Of a stretch of DNA of 64,000 nucleotides, positions 56,059-64,000 are shown one piece after another (the first letter of the stretch is position 1; each line of letters opens with the position of its first letter). The notes below the pieces were generated by a model that was given only the letters and a program-made list of their open reading frames with translations, was not told the origin of the DNA and did no database searches. Source of the DNA: Ophiobolus disseminans (lineage: Eukaryota > Ascomycota > Dothideomycetes > Pleosporales > Phaeosphaeriaceae). The position numbers and the translations under genes are program-made. The stretch covers positions 340,476 to 404,475 of the forward strand of contig MU006224.1 of the NCBI GenBank assembly GCA_010093685.1, given 5' to 3'.

Positions 56059-57890
56059 ACGAATACAGACTTGAAGGCAGCGGCTCTCGCGGAAGTTGTC
56101 TCCCAGACTCTGCTGGCCTGGCCAGCTTTTCTTGTTGTTGAGGCTTGTACTTGCCTTTTCCACTCAACGTCTGAGTTCACTGCGACTATTTCTGTACATT
56201 ACGTACTTGGACTCATCGCGTCGCGCGCCACGATTTTTAGTAACTCGTAGTCGCCAGTCAAACGGCAACTACCGACCCTGCGCATTGCATGCGACCAGTT
56301 TTTGTTCGCGTTTAGAAGCTTAGCAGGGGTGAGGACAATCACATGGATGTAAATTTCTCCACTCAAGCCTCGGGCTTAGTGCTTGTTTTTCCAGAAAGTA
56401 GGTCTGAATCCTGAGGCGGGAATATTCTATTGGCAGAATACTGATTGCTCGCATCGTGTTCCCCAGATTTTCCGCATTCTTCCGGTGACCGGGTATGTAG
56501 CCGATCACAAGCCAGATGTTGAGCGCAGCAGGCTTGGAAGGCTTCTGAAAGCCGAGGACCCTGCAGTGGTTGTAAACGACACTACTTTTTGGCGGTCGTC
56601 GTGTGCTGAGGTCCACTTCGTATATTGGGTGCCATGCTTCCAGAAATATGTGGAGTGTTTCTAGAGTACGTCGGCCGACCCGGTGCGAGGCCGGAGCGCA
56701 CGACTGGCCAATGGGTTATTCAGCGGGGATGACCGCGCAACACGCTGTTCCTGATTCGAGGCTGTAGATACTCCACGTCGGACACTCCACATCGATCCAT
56801 CTTTGCGCAGAAGGATTGACGCTTGCAAGACGTGCAGATGCAGGAGAAGATTTTGAATGAGGCATGACAGGTGGGTTCAGCCGAAACACAGGCTCGCGGA
56901 TCACGGGTGCATGCACGGAAGTGAAAGGGAAAGATTGTGATGAGGCTTCCGTGGCCAAAGAGGAATGACGTTGCAGAGTTGTAGTGTTCCAAGGCAAGAT
57001 TGTCGGATCGCTGTGGTTGTGTTTGAGGTGGCCGCAAGCCTGTGTCCGCATCGGGACTGCCCGTATTGGAAGCGGCATCGCGAGGCGTCGATGGATCGAG
57101 GCTTTGGTGCGTCATTGGCTGCGTATGCGGTAGCGGTAGTATGGATGCAACTCAGGCGAGGTCGCACTGCACCTGAAGCGGCGTGCCGGGATGCGTCTAC
57201 GTGATCGTGTGCCTCTGCATCAGCGGTGGCACAGGGGAGCAGATTCACAGTCGCGCCGTGTGTTCGAGTAGACGTGCATGGCGGCCGTATCACCGAGAGT
57301 GCATCCTCCCACATGTCAAGTGTCGGTGCTGCGGTGCGACTGTGGGCTGCGGCCCAATGAGGGTGCGGGCGATTCTAGCGGTCAAGAACGGCAGCCGTGC
57401 CATGCATGCACAGGCCGGCTCTTCCATGATGCTCGACGCCCCAGCGCCCCCGTTACTGTGACCAGCAACGGTATGGGCAGCTAAATCCCGCCGGGCCCTC
57501 GGCGCCGTGGCCATCGACTCTGCTGCAGTCCAGCGGTCGGTCGAGGTGCAGTTCTAGCGCGGCCTGTCAGCGAGAAGGCGGTATATCCCTTTGAGCCACC
57601 CCAACATTTGCGAGCACCCCCAAGCGTTCCCCATCCGAGTGCCACCCACCGCCGACAGCAACACCACACGCCGTCGCCACCCCTCTGAGACGTCGACACC
57701 GGTGCCTGGCAACCCCATCTCCCACTCACCACTCACAGCGTCACCCGCCGCACACCACCAGGTACGGCGCGAACGGCACGCGGCAGCTACTCCCCTCTGA
57801 GCGCCCACGGTCAGCTGAGCCCCGGACACGACCCACCCTCACGCACACTGGCAGCATCATGAGGCCGTAGAGATAAGATAGCAGCGCAAC
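56059..57890. other. 1.8 kb GC-rich intergenic, no supported gene
   Basis: Upstream of the folliculin gene on the same strand as the F-box gene. Open frames on both strands reach 137 codons, but they overlap each other and carry no motifs; GC-rich composition explains them. Confidence 0.5.
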
Positions 57891-59247
57891 ATGGACTTTA
57901 CGGTAGGTACCCGCGCGCTTAGCCACACACGCGGCGCATGGCATGGCACGGCATGGCTGACCAGCGCCCCAGATCTCGCTCGCACACTTCTGCGAGGTCC
58001 ACGGTCCCACGTCCATCATATGCACCCAAGCCTCCACCTCGCCGTGCGGCTCCTGCAACCCGTGCGTCACGCCGCCCTCGGAAGACCCGCACTCGGCCTT
58101 CTCCTGCGTCGGCCTTTACGACCAGCCCACGACCCTGCGCCTGGCCACACGACTGCCCAAGTTCGCCTCGCCCTTCGAGTCGCCCCCCACGAGCCCGCGC
58201 TCGCCCACGCAGACACACAACCCCTACTTTCCGAGCTACCCGTCGTCCGACAGCAGCTTTGGCGGGCGGCGGCCGAGCACCACGCTCGACTCGGACCCGG
58301 ATGTCTGCGACAACTGCCAGATGACGGTGCCCAAGAAGTACAGCCAGAAGCTGCCCAGCGGCGCGCCGGGCAGCCCCTCCAAGGACGGCCGAGGAAGGAA
58401 CGGCAGCCCGGTCCTACGCAGCTCCCAGAACTACCCAGTGCGCCGCCCGCTGTCCCGGGACGATGCCAGTAGCACCGACTCGTCCGACATGTCGGACACG
58501 GAGCAGTCCAAATCTTATGAGAGCGCTGACTCAGTACCGCCGTCACCGATGTTTGCCTCCCGGGGTATGCATACTCACACACTCAACTACATCTCCACCA
58601 GCCAGCCGCAGCAGCCTGCGACATATTCCCTCTTGCGGCGCACGTGCATCCGCACCCTGTCCACCGAGGTACTGCCGCTGAGCAAGCCGTCTGGGCCCAT
58701 CATGTTCGGCGACTCGGTCGCTGGCTACACAATAGCATACGTCTTCCGCCTGCAGGATCCACGGTCTCGCGGCGCAAAGCGGACGTATGCCTTGATCGCA
58801 ATGGCTGGGCGTGATTGCCGGCGTGCCACCAAAGCCATGGTTAAGATAACCGAAGTATTCGAAGGGATCGCCAACCGCATCGTTGCGCTAGCCGAACGCG
58901 TTCTCGAGCGCGAAAGCGCTGCCTTCCACAGCTCGTCACGGCCGACCACCGCCATCCCTACTACTCCTCCATTTGGCACGTCGGCGTCGTCGATGCCGCC
59001 GCTGCTCACATCGCCGCGCCAGGAACGCTTCTTCTCTTCCACGGCCAGCTCTCCTACGCGCAACATCACCCCCGTATCCTCGTTCCTGACGGCCAAGAAG
59101 GTCGATCCCGACGGCTTTCCCCGTGTGTCCCGCGACGTGATGAAAGCGAAGAGCCTGATCGAGATTGTCGGTCAAGAGAGCTTCTTCGTCGAACTGCACA
59201 CCATCTTCTGCGGCCTCCTGCACTCACTCATCAAGCAGTACGGCTAG
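57891..59247 (+). CDS. LST7: Folliculin / Lst7 homologue
   Basis: A four-codon first exon (57891-57902, MDFT) is joined to 57973-59247 by a 70-nt intron, giving 428 residues. The junction creates MDFTISLAHFCEVHGPTSII, the typical start of fungal folliculin proteins, followed by the cysteine-rich stretch CTQASTSPCGSCNPC and later DVCDNCQMTVPKKY. The longin-like core follows: HTLNYISTSQPQQPATYSLL, RRTCIRTLSTEVLP, GPIMFGDSVAGYTIAYVFRL, RGAKRTYALIAMAGRD and FEGIANRIVALAER. The end reads RDVMKAKSLIEIVGQE and FVELHTIFCGLLHSL. Lst7 acts with Lst4 at the vacuole as a GTPase-activating partner of Rag GTPases in TORC1 signalling. As usual for fungi, it lacks the C-terminal DENN part of animal folliculin. 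The tiny first exon is easily missed by gene finders. Confidence 0.93.
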
Positions 59248-60381
59248 CCCATCCTCATACGTTTTCTTTCTTGTTGTACTTTGATAGCCTCATTATTGTC
59301 TGCGTTATAGCGTTTCCTTCTCTTGCAAGCCACATGCGTTCCAAGCACCGGCGTTAGGGCGGAGTCTCCTTCTCTTCTGATGGTCCTTCTTGTTCCTGGT
59401 CCCCAGGCAGCTTGATACCCCAACCCCTTTTCGAGATACCCTTTGTATTGTTCCCTTGTTGGAAGTCGAGGTATACACTTAGATTGGCGGGCTGTGATGC
59501 GGATGCGGATTTCTCATGTCTAATGAGCACGAGAGGAAGGGTGCATGGTACGAGGTAAACGGTCGATGATGGCCTAGCAACTGGACCTCGATGGCGTGAC
59601 GATTGCGTGGTATGAGGTGACTGCCTCCTAGTTAGGCTGTTGGTAGTGGATTCAATGTATACCACACTGTTTAAGCTCGAGGGTCTAGCATGTGATGCAT
59701 GCTGTTCAGCGTGGTGCTCAATCTTGCTCAATATCGCTCCAGTACAGTAACTTCCACCATCATGGTGCAGAGAAGCATTTAACTAAACCCGAGAATAGAG
59801 AACGTTGATACAAAGTCAAGAGGCCACCTCGAAAGGCTGCACTCTCGACAGCAGCAAATTTTCCCTCGCACAAGGCAACTGCGTTTTCCTTCGCAAGCAC
59901 AGACGTAGCAAACGTGGATATATGCAAGTGCACCACATGCAGTTTAGCGTGGGGATGATATGCAAACCCACGTGGCGGGACGCCCTTTTGAACATTATTT
60001 TGCCTTTTTGGTGCCTCAGGCAAACAAATCATCAAAACCCACGAATACCATTATCACGAACGCCAATACCGCGGGGTACATATTTCCCGGCGCGTATCAA
60101 GCTTTTGTCCGTCCGGTATCGGTCCCAAATTTCACCATTGAACGGCACGGCTCGCGCTACTTTTTCCGCAGCTGCGGAAGTATGGGGCTGATGCGGCAAG
60201 ATGCACGCTTGGGTGTAGTGTGGGGATCTGCGTTTAAGAACGTTAGAATGAGCGTCATATGGGGTCGATGACACGCGGATGTTGATGGTTGGGGTGTGGG
60301 GTGTGATGTCATTTGTGGTGTCGGGCGTTGGAATGTCGAGTTTGTAGAAGTAGATTTCCACGATTCTTTTGCTTGCAGAGT
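59248..60381. other. convergent intergenic, no gene recognised
   Basis: About 1.1 kb between the 3' ends of the folliculin gene and the reductase gene. Short frames only. Confidence 0.5.
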
Positions 60382-61520
60382 CTACGTAATATCCACTACA
60401 ATCTTTCCCCTTACTCTGCCTTCGATCATGTACCCTTTCACTTTCTCCCATGCTTGATTCGATCCCTCTTCGCTCAAGATGCCTTTTACGACGTCTTGCA
60501 CTATAACCTTGAATTTCCCTTCATCTGCCATCGTGGCAACTTGCTCTAGCAGTTCGCTCCTCTGGTACAGGATGACGTTTGCGTAGCGTGGGCCGAAGAT
60601 GTAGCCTCGTATATGTCGCAGGACTTGCGATGGGTGAGTTAAGTATGTTGCTGGACCGCCCATGGCGATGCGACTTGTCTTGTCGCCGACGATGGTGATG
60701 TATGCGCCGTATGTGTGTAGGAGTTCGGTCTGGAGTGGGGTTAGTAAGGCAGGTATTGTATTGGTTGTAACGAGCGTACCCAGTAATTAAACATCTCCGT
60801 CCCACCCACACAGTCAATGTAAAGATCAAACTTCTTTCCCTCTTTTCTCCCATCCAACAACGTCTTCGCAGCATCCTGCGTCGAATAATCAATCACTTCG
60901 TCCGCGCCCAAATCCTTCACGAACTCCGCGTTGCGTCCCGAGCAAATCCCAACGACATGGCAATTGTACAGCTTTTTGGCAAGTTGGACGCACCATATTC
61001 CCACGCCACCACTCGCGCCCGACACAATGACCCGTCGCTTCGCATTCGGGCTCTGAGATTCGGTAGGCAGCCAATCCAGACAGGCAAAAGCAGTGAGCAC
61101 AACGAGAGGTACAGCGGCCGCTTCCTGGTAGCTCAAAGATTTTGGTTTCTTCGCAATGGGTTCACCGGGCTTGACACATAGATACTGGGTGAACGTTCCC
61201 TCCCCAGTAGGGCGACTGCACAAGCCGTATACCTCGTCACCAACGTTCCATTTACCACTCTTCTCGAGTTCATCACCGATTGCAACAACTTCGCCCGAGT
61301 AATCGTGACCTAGGCCTTTCTCTTTCTTGCCCGCGAGCCAGCCGATTACGGGATTGCCCCAGAGTTGGATGTCGACGGGGTTGATGGCTGCAGCGTGGAT
61401 CTTAACGAGTATGTCATTTGGTCCTGTTTTTGGTAGTGGGTCGTGTTTAAGGTGGGGTTGTGTGGAAGGTTGGGTGTATGTTAGGGAGGTGTTGGATTCC
61501 GGGAGTGTAGGTGGCGCCAT
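60382..61520 (-). CDS. Medium-chain dehydrogenase/reductase (quinone oxidoreductase-like)
   Basis: Two exons (61520-60780 and 60729-60382) give 362 residues. The GroES-like part has LVKIHAAAINPVDIQLWG, then GLGHDYSGEVVAIG and WNVGDEVYG. The NADPH-binding part is VIVSGASGGVGIWCVQLAKK followed by VVGICSGRNAEFVKDLGADE, VIDYSTQD and FDLYIDCVGG. There is no structural-zinc cysteine cluster and the usual catalytic Cys/His pair is absent, so it fits the zinc-independent branch that includes RTN4IP1-like and quinone reductases. It should reduce an alpha,beta-unsaturated carbonyl or quinone with NADPH. Localisation is not evident. The intron joins MFNYW to TELLHTYGAYITIVGDKTS. Confidence 0.9.
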
Positions 61521-62654
61521 TATGGATGGTTAGAAAGATCTTGAAATCACTGAGTTTCGAATGCGATGTGAACTTACGACAGCACCGCGAGAGTGCCTTC
61601 ATACTTATGTAAAAGCGAGGCTGCAGCATCTTTGTGGATATTTTGGCCGAGAAATGCGCTGTTGACTGCCGATGACGTCGAATGCTTCATCCTTAGCGTT
61701 GACGGCCCATAAGAAATGCGGGGCTCGAGAAGCATCCGAGGTTTTTCCTTTCGTTTACTCGAATTAATGATACGCTTGGAGAGGATGCTCATCCGTTGTC
61801 AACATGGTGGCTGCAAATTATTAAAGCACCATGTCAATCGCTGGAATGAAAGCTGACAACAAGCGAAGTGTGACGTAGGAACAGAAAGAACGCTTTAGCT
61901 CGAATACGACGTAGCGTAGGCTTTGCCCCCTCGATTTTATGGAGAAGTAAACACTGACAAATGAGTTCTTCAAAATATGAAAATATGAAATAGCGATGGC
62001 AGTACCTGAGAGTGACCGCGACAGAGGTAAATGAGGCTACCTAGGCATGTTAAGGATGTGATGCGCGAGATGGCCTCAAAGTCATGCAAGAGCTCAAGGG
62101 CCGAGCGAACAGTGACTTCGCGTCACCTCAAGCTCCGAGATTGAATTTCCTTGAAAGCGATGTGGGCGAGATAAGAGCTGCAACGAGTTGTTGCTACCTA
62201 CCAAGGTTGACTTCGAAGAGGTTAGCAGAAGGCCCGTGCCCATTAGCACCAGCATCTCGAAGACAACGCATCATATCTTCTCCTCTCTTTCAATCTATTG
62301 GCATATGCTCGCACAACTTATAAAGTCATATCCGTTTCTAAGCACTTCAGAATAATCCTTCTCGTAGGACCCAAATAAAAGGCGCCGATGTGGTGTTGTG
62401 CAAGACGATGGAGAATGGTTGCTTCCAAGGTCGTTGTCGATCTTCTCGGGCTTAAACGTCTCTTGGCTAGATTCGATGCTACGAAACCCCTTGCGATGGC
62501 GACTTCAGTGCGGCACAGCAGCTTATGATGATGGGGCGCCTTGAACTGAATCGACTGCAACGCAGTAGCCCCATCCTCTCACACACTCGAGAATTGCCCA
62601 CGGTAGCAGGTCACCTGCGCACCCGGACACTTACCATCCGCCATCTCCATAAGT
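61521..62654. other. divergent intergenic, no gene recognised
   Basis: About 1.1 kb between the reductase (minus) and the second P450 (plus). A partial match to the repeated palindrome, TACCTAGGCA, lies at 62039-62048. Confidence 0.5.
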
Positions 62655-64000
62655 ATGGCCGATTTGTTGTTCGATGAGTACCTGCGCCTTTTCAGCTGTA
62701 TAGTTCTTACCTCAAGCACGATATGGGGAAGCTGGTGGTTGTGGAGGTTCATTTTCTCACCAGCATTAAACCCGAGTCGCCCACGACAGTATCCATACTT
62801 GGTTCCTCGTACGATCCGTGTTCTTGGAGCAAATGTGAGTCGCACTTACTAACAATCGTAGTCTTCGGTCATGTTAAAGGCATGTTGATGAATGCCAGCG
62901 ATGTATTCACAAGAGGAAGGTAAGTTTGCAACGAAGGTCGTTTTAAGAGAAAGCGGGCTGACAGAAGACATGCAGGCAATACTTTGGCAACAGTCGCGAG
63001 CCATTTACGTTGACGATTATGGGCGAAGAGCTCTATATCATCACATCTCCGGAAGATGTCCTTGCCGTTTACAGAGAAACCACCGCTCTAGAATTCGATC
63101 CTATAGTTCAAGAGATCTTGGGCGACTTCGGTGTGAGGAAAGAAACCTCGAATAAAATGTTTGACCGCAGCTACGGCGACAAACACTGGATGGATCTTTC
63201 GCATACGAACTTCAAATTGCAAATGCACCCTGGAGAGAAACTTGAAGTGCTCCAATCTACTTTTCTGGGAAACATCGATCACGCTCTGAAATGGGAGAAC
63301 ATGTCCGGTCCGATGATACAGTCCACTTCCGAAGACAACAACGAACTCAGTATCTCACTATGGGAATGGTGCGGTCACGTGCTCGTCGACTCAGCCACAA
63401 GAGCATTCTTTGGCGGCGCTATCTACAGGATTTCACCTGACCTTCTCAAGGATTTCTTCGTGTTCGATGAGCAGAGCTGGAAGCTTCCATATAAGTATCC
63501 CTACTGGGCTGCCCGCGACATGTATGACTCCAAGGCGAAGGGAGAAGCTGCTTTTGCGAAATATTTAGCATTACCTAAGGAGCAGAAGGGGGGACGCTTC
63601 CTGGATCGTGAAGGAGCTTGAGCGTGGTATGGAAGATCTCGGTATTGAAGAGGAGGGCCAGAAATCTCCTTTGATGTTCCTGCTTTATCGCCTGTAAGAT
63701 CATCTGATGCTGGACCACTTAGGGCTACGAGGCGTAAATTGACTTTCGCAGCGTGAATACCAATGCATACAGGCTATGCTTCTGGTGCCTTGCACACCTT
63801 CTCTTCGACCAAAAACTTTTGGACTCAATCAAAGAGGAAACCAAGGGAGCTATCCAACCCGATGGCACCCTGAGCATGCCTTTCCTACTCGAACACTGCC
63901 ATTTCCTCTCCTCCTTCTACGAAGAAATCCTCCGAATCTCAAACGACCCCATCGGCACACGAATCGTCAAGCAGCCCGTAACCATTGGGAACAGGACCCT
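62655..64000 (+). CDS. Cytochrome P450, partial at window edge, with a +1 frameshift
   Basis: Exons 62655-62808, 62862-62919, 62976-63693 and 63752 onward join in frame except at one place. An N-terminal anchor (IVLTSSTIWGSWWLW) is followed by the hinge PRQYPYLVPLFGHVKGML and RQYFGNSREPFTLTIMGEEL. Later pieces are NFKLQMHPGEKLEVL, LWEWCGHVLVDSATRAFFGG and, near the edge, LLEHCHFLSSFYEEILRISN, where EILR is the ExxR motif. The heme loop lies beyond the window. In a run of six G at 63588-63593 the frame slips: five G would read KEQKGDASWIVKELERGM, while six give a stop at 63619. The layout resembles fungal P450s related to the CYP7/CYP8 sterol-hydroxylase type. Either the gene is recently disabled or the run is a sequencing error. 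Confidence 0.82.

Noticed and set aside
56716..57314. Overlapping GC-rich frames on the minus strand between F-box and folliculin genes
   Set aside because: Several frames are open at once and none shows a motif, as expected for GC-rich spacer DNA.
1..64000. Transposons, CRISPR arrays or prokaryotic operons
   Set aside because: No transposase, reverse transcriptase, long terminal repeats or spacer arrays are visible, and the introns show a fungal nuclear genome.

Overview
The window is nuclear DNA of a filamentous ascomycete (Pezizomycotina). Most genes carry short introns of about 48-75 nt with GT..AG ends and a CTAAC-like branch site. The gene set is typically fungal: a fungal-type CorA-like protein, a siderophore-type MFS permease, a PTH11-like rhodopsin-domain protein, an AA9 LPMO with CBM1, a GH17 glucanase, Vps51, Rmi1, Nop9 and Lst7/folliculin. 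The style fits a dothideomycete (Pleosporales-like), but that placement is inference. I rebuilt about 28 genes by hand. Wherever I list exon limits, the reading frame closes.

Left part (1-15.5 kb) is accessory in character. It holds a CorA-like membrane protein and then a candidate secondary-metabolite block: a siderophore-type transporter, a microsomal P450, a secreted or luminal FAD-dependent GMC oxidoreductase, a seven-TM rhodopsin-domain protein, and, across a 1.2 kb divergent spacer, a UbiA-family membrane enzyme resembling fungal UbiA-type terpene cyclases. A small six-cysteine secreted protein follows. A terpene scaffold maker, two oxidases and an exporter would suffice for a small terpenoid pathway; this is a hypothesis from gene order.

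Middle part (16-34 kb) mixes conserved and secreted functions: a disordered orphan protein, a HAD 'Swiss Army Knife' protein with an RGG tail, divergent from a RING E3 ligase; a large secreted S41-type peptidase with a probable GPI signal; a disrupted hexokinase-like pseudogene; an Mpv17/PMP22 protein with an odd splice donor; an AA9 LPMO; and Vps51 divergent from Rmi1.

Right part (35-64 kb) holds a DHA1-type MFS pump, a kinesin motor-only protein with a large insertion, a GH17 cell-wall glucanase, two small hydrophilic proteins, a RINT1/Tip20-family tethering protein divergent from Nop9, a PLP-dependent group II decarboxylase, an F-box protein, Lst7/folliculin, a medium-chain reductase and the 5' part of a second P450 with a one-base frameshift. 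A nearly perfect 29-bp-arm inverted repeat lies at 43.4 kb, and an exact TACCTAGGTA palindrome recurs in three intergenic spacers.

I found no rRNA, convincing tRNA, CRISPR array, transposase or reverse transcriptase. The most unusual items are the UbiA-centred cluster, the decayed hexokinase paralogue, the kinesin insertion and the 43.4 kb hairpin.
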